DNA of 64,000 nucleotides from Achromobacter sp. MFA1 R4 (GTDB lineage Bacteria > Pseudomonadota > Gammaproteobacteria > Burkholderiales > Burkholderiaceae_B), in contig NZ_LT707065.1 in NCBI RefSeq assembly GCF_900156745.1, forward strand, positions 5,654,086 through 5,718,085, in the 5' to 3' direction. Below, piece after piece: positions 54,941 to 64,000 of the stretch. Position 1 is the first letter of the stretch. Every line of letters starts with the position of its first letter. The translations under genes and the position numbers were made by a program. The notes beneath the pieces were generated by a model. The model ran no database searches and had not been told where the DNA came from. It worked only from the letters and a program-made list of their open reading frames with translations.

Positions 54941-55033
54941 GATGGAAAGCCTCTTTTCGGGTAAATGCGCTGGCCTGTCCTGCCGCGCGGGCCAGGGTTC
55001 AGCGGTGGCCCGCGGCGCGCGCGGGCCGGTCTG

Positions 55034-55465
55034 CTATGCCGACCCGGCGCTCTTGGGAGTGAGCACCAGGGTCGAACCGCGCAATTCTGTGATGATGTGT
55101 TCGCCACCCTGGGGCGCGTGCCCCTCGGCCAGCTCGGCCTGCCAGTGCGCACCCCGGTACCAGATGCGCGTGGTGCGGTTGTCGGACCAGGCCTCGACCA
55201 TGACGGTCTGGCCGATATCCAGGTTGACGTCGGCATTGCGGGCGGAATCGACTTCGCGCTTTTTCAGCACGCGGGTCTTGCGCAACACCAGCAGCCCCAG
55301 CAGCAGCACCACGCCGCAGGCCACCAGCTCCCATTGCAGGCCCGCGTTCAGCCAGGCGGCAATGCCGCCCGCCGCCAATCCCAGCGCGACCAGCAGCAAG
55401 TAGAAGGTTCCCGTCGCCAGTTCCCCGATGAGGGCGAGCGCGGCCAATCCCAGCCAGATCCACAT
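55034..55465 (-). CDS. NfeD-family membrane protein
   Basis: A 143-residue short NfeD-like protein with membrane helices at about 3-22, 25-45 and 48-65 and a C-terminal OB-fold domain (about 80-140: DIGQTVMVEAWSDNRTTRIWYRG in parts). The short form pairs with QmcA-type stomatins. The start MWIWLGL gives the family length; a 31-residue upstream extension is unlikely. Transcribed with the SPFH gene that follows. Confidence 0.9.
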   Translation of the reverse strand: MWIWLGLAALALIGELATGTFYLLLVALGLAAGGIAAWLNAGLQWELVACGVVLLLGLLVLRKTRVLKKREVDSARNADVNLDIGQTVMVEAWSDNRTTRIWYRGAHWQAELAEGHAPQGGEHIITELRGSTLVLTPKSAGSA

Positions 55466-55635
55466 AGTCTCAAGATCGCCTGTAAGGATGATTATCTGAG
55501 CGGATTGTACGTATTTCCGGGACGGAGCGGGAGGACGCCGCGCGCCCTCGGAAACCATGGCGCTGGATTATGATGTGCGCTGGCGCGCCAGGTCCCGGGA
55601 CCCGGCGCGCCGCCCACATCCACGAACACGCTTTT

Positions 55636-56376
55636 ATGACCGCCGCAACGCCTTCTGCTCTTCCCGTCCTGATCCTGCACACCGGCGATCCGGACGACAC
55701 GCTAAAAAGCCAGTTCGGCGGCTATGCCGAACAAATCATGCAGGCCGCCGGCCTGGAGGCCAGCGCCGTCGACATCGTCGCCGTCTACGCGGGCCAGCGC
55801 CCGCAGGCGCCCGCCTGCTACCGCGCCGCGCTGATCACCGGATCGCCGGCCATGGTTTCCGACAAGGAGCCCTGGAGCGAAGACACGGCAGCCTGGCTGC
55901 GCGAGGCGGTGGCCGCGGACCTGCCCATATTCGGGGTCTGCTATGGCCACCAGTTGCTGGCGCACGCGCTGGGCGGCAAGGTCGGCTACAACCCGGCCGG
56001 GCGCGAAGTCGGCACCCAGACTGTCGAACTGATGCCCACCGCGGCGGGCGATCCGCTCATGGCCGGCGTCCCTGCCACCTTCCCCGCCCAGATGCTGCAT
56101 GCCCAGACCGTGCTGCAGCCGCCGCAAGGCGCGGCCGTGCTGGCGCGATCCGACCTGGACGAGCACCAGATGATCCGCATCGGCCGCAACGTCTTCTCGA
56201 CCCAGTTCCATCCCGAGTTCGGACCGGATTTCATCCGGGCGCACCTCGAACGCTATGGCCGCCGCTACGCCGCCGAGAACCTCGACGTGCCCGGGCTGAC
56301 CGCCAACGTGCGCGCCACGCCCGTGGCCGGCGACCTGCTGCGGCGCTTCCTGGAGACCTACGCGCCCGGCGCCTGA
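55636..56376 (+). CDS. Class I glutamine amidotransferase-like protein
   Basis: A 246-residue GATase domain protein. The nucleophile cysteine is in FGVCYGHQLLAHALGG (near residue 103), and the catalytic His-Glu pair is in STQFHPEFGPDF (near 195). No synthase domain is attached, so it resembles YfeJ/GuaA-like standalone amidotransferases of uncertain acceptor, possibly gamma-glutamyl hydrolase activity. The start at MTAATPS is by homology; the ribosome site is weak. It is divergent from the NfeD gene. Confidence 0.88.
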   Translation: MTAATPSALPVLILHTGDPDDTLKSQFGGYAEQIMQAAGLEASAVDIVAVYAGQRPQAPACYRAALITGSPAMVSDKEPWSEDTAAWLREAVAADLPIFGVCYGHQLLAHALGGKVGYNPAGREVGTQTVELMPTAAGDPLMAGVPATFPAQMLHAQTVLQPPQGAAVLARSDLDEHQMIRIGRNVFSTQFHPEFGPDFIRAHLERYGRRYAAENLDVPGLTANVRATPVAGDLLRRFLETYAPGA

Positions 56377-56525
56377 CGCCCCGACATCCCGCGCAGGACG
56401 CCCCCCCCGGGGAACATCGGGGCAGCGCCGCCGGGACGGTCGCAACAAGCGGAGTGCGGCGGCCGGCCACCCTTGAGACGATAGCGCCAAGCGTACCCAA
56501 TCACGCGCAATGCCAGGAGTCCCCG

Positions 56526-57371
56526 ATGAGCCCCGCCGCCGCCCCCTTGAACAAACAGCACGCTGCCGCCGTGGAACGCGCCTGCCGCGCCCTGGAAGCC
56601 GAGCAGCCGCCCGATCTGTCGACGCTGGCCGAACAGGCCGGCATGAGCCGCTTTCATTTCCACCGCGTCTTCAAGGCCGCCACCGGCATCACCCCCAAGG
56701 CCTACGCGAACGCCCTGCGCGCCAGCCGCGCGCGCCAGCGCCTGGAAGACAGCGCCAGCGTCACCGACGCCATGTATGACGCCGGCTTCAATTCCAGCGG
56801 GCGCTTCTATGAGGCCGCCCCCGCCATCCTGGGCATGACGCCCACCGCCTTTCGCAAAAATGGCGAAGGCGTGGACATCCGGTTCGCGGTTGCGCAGTGT
56901 TCGCTCGGCGCCCTGCTGGTCGCGGCCAGCACCACCGGCATCTGCGAGATCGCGCTGGACGAGGACCCGGACCGGCTGGTGAGAAACCTGCAGGACCGCT
57001 TCAAGGCCGCCCGCCTCATCGGCGCCGATCCCCGTTTCGAACGCTGGGTCGCCGACGTAGTGGGCTTCGTCGAAGACCCCTCGCGCGGACTGGACCTGCC
57101 GCTGGACGTGCGCGGCACGGCGTTCCAGCGCAAGGTCTGGGAGGCCCTGCGCGAGATCCCGCTGGGCGCCACCGCGACCTACGCGCAGGTGGCCGAACGG
57201 ATCGGCGCGCCCGGCGCCGTGCGCGCCGTGGCCCGCGCCTGCGCGACCAACCACATCGCCCTGGCGATCCCCTGCCACCGGGTGGTCCGCACCGATGGCG
57301 GTCTGGCCGGGTATCGATGGGGCATCGACCGCAAGCGCGAACTCATCGCCCGCGAGGCGCTCGCCGCCTGA
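56526..57371 (+). CDS. Ada-like AraC/methyltransferase fusion lacking N-terminal metal domain
   Basis: A 281-residue fusion of an AraC-type helix-turn-helix (about 8-110: LSTLAEQAGMSRFHFHRVFKAATG in parts) and an O6-methylguanine-DNA methyltransferase domain. The acceptor cysteine is in ALAIPCHRVVRTDG near residue 249. The usual N-terminal cysteine module that repairs methylphosphotriesters in E. coli Ada (354 residues) is absent, so the signal for activation must differ. AGGAG precedes the ATG, and the longer upstream frame overlaps the amidotransferase gene and is a shadow. Confidence 0.92.
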   Translation: MSPAAAPLNKQHAAAVERACRALEAEQPPDLSTLAEQAGMSRFHFHRVFKAATGITPKAYANALRASRARQRLEDSASVTDAMYDAGFNSSGRFYEAAPAILGMTPTAFRKNGEGVDIRFAVAQCSLGALLVAASTTGICEIALDEDPDRLVRNLQDRFKAARLIGADPRFERWVADVVGFVEDPSRGLDLPLDVRGTAFQRKVWEALREIPLGATATYAQVAERIGAPGAVRAVARACATNHIALAIPCHRVVRTDGGLAGYRWGIDRKRELIAREALAA

Positions 57372-57430
57372 CATGCGTGCGGACCAGGCCGGGCCGCCGC
57401 GGCATCCCGCCGCCCCGCACAGCCGAAAAA

Positions 57431-57461
57431 AAGCCCCGCATCCCAATAGGATGCGGGGCTT
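57431..57461. terminator. Bidirectional intrinsic terminator between ada-like gene and ppsA
   Basis: A 13-bp stem (57431-57443 with 57449-57461) with loop caata follows an A-run and precedes a T-containing stretch. It serves both converging genes, and is strongest for ppsA on the minus strand. Confidence 0.92.
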
Positions 57462-57479
57462 TCTATTTCAGGCGGCCGA

Positions 57480-59846
<2,367 letters not shown>

Positions 59847-60061
59847 TGAAGTCACCTTTTACAATGGAATGAAAGCGAGTTTGGTCAATGCATGAAAAGC
59901 GCTGTCTTGGCTGCCGCAGGAAGACTGTTTCCGGGCCTGCGCAGGCACGCTTTCAGACGCTGACCAAACTGGCCTTGGACCGCCCTTGGGGTGACTTATA
60001 GGGGCCTGATTGTACTCGGTGGAGTACGTCCGGCCATCCGCCTGGTTGGAATTTTTTACAC

Positions 60062-60889
60062 ATGACATCTACCCCTATCGTACGCACGGTATACATCGTT
60101 TCCGACAGTACCGGCATCACCGCGGAAACGTTCAGCCAGTCAGTACTTTCGCAGTTCGAGGAGGTCAATTTCAAGCCTATCCGCCTGCCTTTCGTGGACA
60201 CCCTCGAAAAGGCCGCGGAAGTCGCCATGCGGATCGACCGCAGCGCCCTGGACGCGGGGGTTCCTCCCATTGTCTTCAGCACCCTGGTCAATCCTGAAAT
60301 CCTGGCCCGCGTTCGCCAGGCGAACGGCGTATTCCTGGATCTTTTCGGCACCTTCGTCAGCCATATCGAGCAGGCGCTGGGCTTGAAATCCAGCCATTCC
60401 ATCGGCCGCTCGCACATGCAGGCCAACTCCGAAAAATACCGGAACCGGATCGACGCCATCAACTTCAGCCTGGCGCACGACGACGGCCAGTTCGTGAACC
60501 AGCTCGACCAGGCCGACGTGATCCTCGTTGGCGTCTCCCGTTGCGGCAAGACGCCCACCAGCCTGTACCTGGCCATGCAATACGCCATCAAGGCGGCCAA
60601 CTTCCCGCTGACGCCCGACGATTTCGAGCGCGGCACCCTGCCCTCCACCATCGCGCCGCACCGCGGCAAGCTGTTCGGCCTGTCCATCCAGCCCGAACGC
60701 CTGGCCGAAGTGCGCAACGAGCGCCGCCCCAACAGCCGCTACGCGCAACTGGAGCAATGCCGCTACGAAGTGGCCGAAGCCGAGCGCATGATGCGCCGGG
60801 AAGGCATTTCGTGGCTGTCCAGCACCACCAAGTCGATCGAGGAGATCGCAACCACGGTGCTGCAGGAAGTCGGGCTGGATCGGGGCTGA
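60062..60889 (+). CDS. ppsR: PEP synthetase regulatory protein PpsR
   Basis: A 275-residue DUF299 bifunctional enzyme that inactivates PpsA by ADP-dependent threonine phosphorylation and reactivates it with phosphate. It shows IVSDSTGITAETF at the start, the P-loop-like GVSRCGKTPTSLYLA near residue 157, and the C-terminal SSTTKSIEEIATT. The divergent ppsA gene is its known partner, so assignment is firm. Confidence 0.95.
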   Translation: MTSTPIVRTVYIVSDSTGITAETFSQSVLSQFEEVNFKPIRLPFVDTLEKAAEVAMRIDRSALDAGVPPIVFSTLVNPEILARVRQANGVFLDLFGTFVSHIEQALGLKSSHSIGRSHMQANSEKYRNRIDAINFSLAHDDGQFVNQLDQADVILVGVSRCGKTPTSLYLAMQYAIKAANFPLTPDDFERGTLPSTIAPHRGKLFGLSIQPERLAEVRNERRPNSRYAQLEQCRYEVAEAERMMRREGISWLSSTTKSIEEIATTVLQEVGLDRG

Positions 60890-60981
60890 AAACGACCAGG
60901 GCGCGCCCTGGCCTGGCATGCAGGAAATCAGGGGCACAGCATCCGCGCGTTTGCGCAGATCCGCGCCCCAGGCGGAACCCG

Positions 60982-61455
60982 TTACAGGCCGGGAACCCGT
61001 TCGGGCGATGCCGCGCCCCAATAGCGCAAGCGCAGCATCTCGGCTTCGGCGCGCTCGGGCGGATCGACCAATTCCATCGACAGGTTGCCGACCGCGCCCG
61101 TGCTGCCCAGCGACTCGGCCGTGACGCGCACATAGCGCGTCTGGCCCGCGTCGAGCCTGAAGCTCACGCCCTCGCCCGTCCAGTACAGGTTGGTCACGAC
61201 ATAGCTGCCGGCCGGCCGATCCACGAAGAAGAAGCTGCCCGGCTTGTTGCGGCCCACCACATCCTGGTTGACGCGCAGTTTCTGCTGGGCGGCCGCCACC
61301 GGCGTGGTTTGCTGCTGGTAGAAGTAAATGCGTCCGTTGCCTTGCGCAATCGGCGGAATGCGGCCCTGCAGCGATTGATACTGCGGGCCGGCGCAGCCTG
61401 CCAGCGCAACGGCGGTCGCGGCAACCGCCGCCAGTTTCATCAGCCAAGCCTTCAT
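60982..61455 (-). CDS. DUF2846-type lipoprotein
   Basis: A 157-residue lipoprotein. Lipobox ALAGC puts the lipid at about C21. The mature domain has GRIYFYQQQ, a VGRNKPGSFFFVDRPAGSY core and ends in a conserved LRYWGAA tail. It is a paralogue of the gene at 61952-62419, sharing QGRIPPIAQGNGRIYFYQ versus SARISALQPGEGRIYFYQ and the RYWGA tail. It overlaps the upstream lipoprotein gene by ATGA. Function unknown. Confidence 0.82.
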   Translation of the reverse strand: MKAWLMKLAAVAATAVALAGCAGPQYQSLQGRIPPIAQGNGRIYFYQQQTTPVAAAQQKLRVNQDVVGRNKPGSFFFVDRPAGSYVVTNLYWTGEGVSFRLDAGQTRYVRVTAESLGSTGAVGNLSMELVDPPERAEAEMLRLRYWGAASPERVPGL

Positions 61456-61880
61456 TGACGCATCTCCACAGGCAGCGTGACGGGGCGATTCAAGGGCAAG
61501 TAAGCCGATTCGCCCGGCAAGTAAAAGCCGACGAGCTTTCCGGACGACGCCACGACATAGGCTTCGGACTGGCGCCGCGTCTGGATGGTGAACAGCCCGC
61601 TGAGCGAGCGATAGGCGTCGCCCTGGGGCAAGGCGCCAACCCGTTGCCATTGCGACCCCGCGGACAGGGTGACAAGGCTGTCATTGGACAATTGGGCGCT
61701 GACCATGCGCGACAACTGGATCACGCTTACCGGGTCTGCCGCCGCAACGGGGACCAACGCGACGCGTTGCGTCGGCACGGACATGCACGCTCCCAAGAGC
61801 AGCGCGCCCGCACCGGTCATGGCCGCGAGTTTTCCCACACGGACCGCACCCGCCATTTTCTGCACCAACGATGACGCCAT
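61452..61880 (-). CDS. Small lipoprotein of unknown function
   Basis: A 142-residue lipoprotein with lipobox LLGAC (lipid at about C32). The mature part contains VSVIQLSRMVSAQLSNDSLVTLS (in parts) and GKLVGFYLPGESAYLPLNRPV. I do not recognise a named family. It ends in an ATGA overlap with the DUF2846 gene and lies 71 bases from the second DUF2846 paralogue, so the three form a lipoprotein cluster on one strand. Confidence 0.72.
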   Translation of the reverse strand: MASSLVQKMAGAVRVGKLAAMTGAGALLLGACMSVPTQRVALVPVAAADPVSVIQLSRMVSAQLSNDSLVTLSAGSQWQRVGALPQGDAYRSLSGLFTIQTRRQSEAYVVASSGKLVGFYLPGESAYLPLNRPVTLPVEMRQ

Positions 61881-61951
61881 GGATACCTCGGCTGGAAATA
61901 AGGTGCGTAAGTATATGGGTGCGTCAGAAATCTACAAAACGTGACGGCGCA

Positions 61952-62419
61952 TCAATAGCGCAGCGGCTCGCGCTCCCGCCGTCCGGCGCCCCAGTACCGC
62001 AGGTCCGCCAGGGCCTGCTGGGCAGCCTCGGCCGACCCTTCCAACTGCAGAACCTGTTTGCCGCCCTCGATGTCCACCCTGACGTACTGCGTCTGGCCCG
62101 CCGCGAGCGGAACGGTGATCGGCGCCTTTTGCTCCTTGCGGTCCGTCGCGGTTGTGACCTCAAGGGTGCCGGCCGACCGGTCCACGAAGAAGAAGTGGCC
62201 CATCTTGGATTTGCCGACCCGCGTGCCGTCCACCAGGATCGCGGGGTGCTGGGTCTTGCCGCCGTTGGCGGTCTTGGGCTGGTAGAAGTAGATGCGCCCT
62301 TCGCCCGGCTGCAGCGCGGAAATCCGCGCCGACACATCGGCATAACGCGGGCCCGCGCAGCCTGCCAGCAGCGTCGCGGCGCCCAGCGCGGCAATACTCA
62401 GTTTGATCCAATTCTTCAC
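61952..62419 (-). CDS. DUF2846-type lipoprotein (paralogue)
   Basis: A 155-residue lipoprotein with lipobox LLAGC (lipid at about C21), GEGRIYFYQPKT, the KSKMGHFFFVDRSAGTLEV core and the DLRYWGAGRRE tail. It is clearly homologous to the protein at 60982-61455, indicating a local duplication with the unrelated lipoprotein now between them. DUF2846 proteins are envelope lipoproteins of unknown role. Confidence 0.85.
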   Translation of the reverse strand: MKNWIKLSIAALGAATLLAGCAGPRYADVSARISALQPGEGRIYFYQPKTANGGKTQHPAILVDGTRVGKSKMGHFFFVDRSAGTLEVTTATDRKEQKAPITVPLAAGQTQYVRVDIEGGKQVLQLEGSAEAAQQALADLRYWGAGRREREPLRY

Positions 62420-62544
62420 GCGTCGCCTCCCAGGTCGAAATGCGCGTGACGCCCGCCTCCACGGCGGCGTCCTGCGCGGACGCGGCAGTATAAGGCGGGT
62501 CTGCGGCCCTCAATAGGCGGAAAAGCGGGGAATCCTGAACCAGA

Positions 62545-63333
62545 TCAACCGGCGCGCGGGGCGCTGGCCTGCCTGCGCTGCTCGAACAGGCAGATCGCCG
62601 CCGCCGCGCCGACGTTCAGCGACTCCACCGCGCCGGCGTCATGCGGGATGCGGACCTTCAGGGTCGCGGCCGCGAGCAGCGCCGGGGCCACCCCCTGGCC
62701 TTCGTGGCCGAACACCCATGCGCACCGCTCGGGAAGCCTGCCCTCGTAGAGGTCACGCGCCCCGTCCAGGGCGGTGGCAACCAGAGGAACGCGCAACCGG
62801 GGCAGCAAGGCCTCCAGGTCCACATGCTCGTGGATGGCAAGGGCGAAATGGGCGCCCTGGCCGCTGCGCAGCACCTTCGGGGACCAGGCGGCGGCGGTAC
62901 CAGTCGCCAGGAACACCCGTTTCACCCCCGCCGCGGCGCACGTGCGCAAGAGCGTGCCCACATTGCCGGGGTCCTGGATGCGGTCAAAAAGCACGCAGGT
63001 TTCGTCGACCTGGTCTGGCGGCGCCGGCACAGGCGGCGTCACCACGAAGGCGACGCCCTGCCCGCTTTCCACCGCGGCAAGCGCGTGCATCAGCCGGGCA
63101 TCCAGCGCCAGGCTGATGCGGTCGGAAACGCCCGCGGCGAGGGCCGCGATGTCGGGGTGGGACAGGCGTTCGACATCGAAGATCGCCTGATCGGGCTCGC
63201 CATGGTGCTGCAGCCATGCCTGGCACAGGTGCACGCCGTCCAGCAGCACCGGGGCGCCGCGCTTGCCCGCCGTGCCGGCCAGCTTGGCCAGCGCCTTGAC
63301 CGCGGGGTTGTCGCGGGAACTGATGTGCTTCAT
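62545..63333 (-). CDS. TrmH/SpoU-family RNA 2'-O-methyltransferase
   Basis: A 262-residue SPOUT-fold methyltransferase. An N-terminal substrate-binding domain ([19 protein letters not shown] in parts) precedes the three SpoU motifs: [28 protein letters not shown] and [14 protein letters not shown]. These form the S-adenosylmethionine knot. Likely target is ribose in rRNA or tRNA; RlmB-like or TsnR-like specificity cannot be settled. It overlaps rnhB by ATGA; a longer frame into rnhB is a shadow. Confidence 0.92.
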   Translation of the reverse strand: MKHISSRDNPAVKALAKLAGTAGKRGAPVLLDGVHLCQAWLQHHGEPDQAIFDVERLSHPDIAALAAGVSDRISLALDARLMHALAAVESGQGVAFVVTPPVPAPPDQVDETCVLFDRIQDPGNVGTLLRTCAAAGVKRVFLATGTAAAWSPKVLRSGQGAHFALAIHEHVDLEALLPRLRVPLVATALDGARDLYEGRLPERCAWVFGHEGQGVAPALLAAATLKVRIPHDAGAVESLNVGAAAAICLFEQRRQASAPRAG

Positions 63334-63938
63334 GAGACCAGGCCGAATGCCTTGATGGGCGCAAAGCTGCGCCGGTGTTCGGCGCAAGGGCCGTGTTCGC
63401 GCAGCCGTTGCAGGTGCAGCGGCGTGCCGTAGCCCTTGTGCTGATCGAACGCATACTGGGGATACAGCGCATGCAGGCGCAGCAGGTCCGCGTCGCGCGC
63501 CGTCTTGGCGAGGATGGACGCGGCCGAGATCGCCGGCACGAGCGCATCGCCCTTGATGACCGTCTGCACAGTGCAGCGCAGCTTGGGCGCCTGGTTGCCG
63601 TCCACCAGGGCCAATTGCGGCGCGGTGGCCAGGCCCTGCACGGCGCGCTGCATCGCCAGCAGCGTGGCGCGCAGGATGTTCAGGCTGTCGATCTCCGCGA
63701 CGGTGGCGCTGGCGATGCACCAGGCCAGCGCCCGCTCCCTGATCTGCTCGGCGAGCGCCTCGCGCCGCAGCGCGGTCAGCGCCTTGGAGTCCGCGAGCCC
63801 ATCGATGTGCCGCGACGGATCCAGAATGACGGCCGCCGCATAAACCTGGCCGGCGAGCGGACCGCGGCCCGCCTCGTCCACGCCCGCCGTCAGCAAGGCG
63901 GGCTGCTCGGGCGCCACGAACAGATCAGGCTGCTCCAT
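63330..63938 (-). CDS. rnhB: Ribonuclease HII
   Basis: A 202-residue enzyme cleaving RNA in RNA-DNA hybrids and single ribonucleotides in DNA. The DEDD catalytic pattern begins in [12 protein letters not shown] (near 20), and [16 protein letters not shown] and [16 protein letters not shown] are type 2 signatures. It overlaps the upstream lpxB-like gene by 14 bases and the methyltransferase by 4, the conserved lpxB-rnhB-SpoU order. Confidence 0.95.
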   Translation of the reverse strand: MEQPDLFVAPEQPALLTAGVDEAGRGPLAGQVYAAAVILDPSRHIDGLADSKALTALRREALAEQIRERALAWCIASATVAEIDSLNILRATLLAMQRAVQGLATAPQLALVDGNQAPKLRCTVQTVIKGDALVPAISAASILAKTARDADLLRLHALYPQYAFDQHKGYGTPLHLQRLREHGPCAEHRRSFAPIKAFGLVS

Positions 63939-64000
63939 CGGCCACCTCCAGGATCGCCTGCGCGGCCAGCGCCGGCGTGTCTCGCAACAGGTCCTGATGC
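63925..64000 (-). CDS. lpxB: C-terminal end of probable lipid-A-disaccharide synthase (partial)
   Basis: Only the last 24 residues and stop are in the window: HQDLLRDTP, then [15 protein letters not shown]. The frame overlaps the rnhB start by 14 bases. The assignment rests on the conserved lpxB-rnhB gene order in proteobacteria and on the LxxDTP..AAxAIL ending typical of LpxB. The tail alone does not prove it. Confidence 0.6.
   Translation of the reverse strand, partial: HQDLLRDTPALAAQAILEVADGAA

Overview
The window is a high-GC chromosomal segment from a beta-proteobacterium. Codon use, GC content and gene order point to Burkholderiales, most likely Alcaligenaceae of the Achromobacter/Bordetella type. 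The supporting orders are smpB divergent from ratA-rnfH, ppsA divergent from ppsR, lpxB-rnhB-SpoU methyltransferase, and holB-tmk-mltG divergent from ygfZ. This is a judgement from reading, not a database result. I saw no rRNA, tRNA, insertion sequence, prophage or CRISPR array. Genes are tightly packed, often with ATGA stop/start overlaps.

Left end (1-1.6 kb): the tail of a sensor kinase, its NarL-type regulator, and folE. From 1.8 to 20.3 kb lies the most coherent block, a taurine/sulfonate island. It holds a taurine-type ABC importer (tauABC), a MocR/TauR-like regulator, and a flavoprotein plus NTF2-like pair that fits taurine dehydrogenase TauXY. Next come a dipeptide-type ABC importer with an amidohydrolase and a CobW metallochaperone, then phosphotransacetylase (pta), sulfoacetaldehyde acetyltransferase (xsc) and a divergent IclR regulator. 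The inferred route is taurine to sulfoacetaldehyde (TauXY), to acetyl phosphate plus sulfite (Xsc), to acetyl-CoA (Pta). Three promoters (tauA, tauX and the dipeptide-type operon) share a pair of YTGG-type direct repeats 23 nt apart. The proximal repeat lies 88-89 nt from each start codon. This ties the importer-amidohydrolase operon to the taurine regulon and suggests uptake and hydrolysis of a taurine conjugate.

20-35 kb: mostly housekeeping and stress genes. They include dbpA, doxX, a tyrosine-rich mini-lipoprotein, a YXWGXW-repeat protein with a perfect (CAG)22 tract, a secreted peroxiredoxin, a class III CoA-transferase, photolyase, a PAS-HAMP receptor lacking its output domain, a TPR protein, glutathione peroxidase, Lrp, an EamA exporter, a GST, a GNAT, a two-gene lipoate ligase and an RsiV/DUF3298-type lipoprotein.

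35-52 kb: glutamate dehydrogenase, a polar amino-acid ABC operon ending in hutG, an IclR regulator, an ankyrin protein, and a tatD-holB-tmk-mltG run divergent from ygfZ. A VIT-family transporter follows, then a valine-catabolic operon (isobutyryl-CoA dehydrogenase, 3-hydroxyisobutyryl-CoA hydrolase, 3-hydroxyisobutyrate dehydrogenase, thioesterase).

51-64 kb: rnfH-ratA divergent from smpB, a diguanylate cyclase, a stomatin/NfeD pair, a class I amidotransferase, an Ada-like DNA repair protein, ppsA/ppsR, three small lipoproteins, an RNA methyltransferase, rnhB, and the tail of a gene that by position is lpxB.
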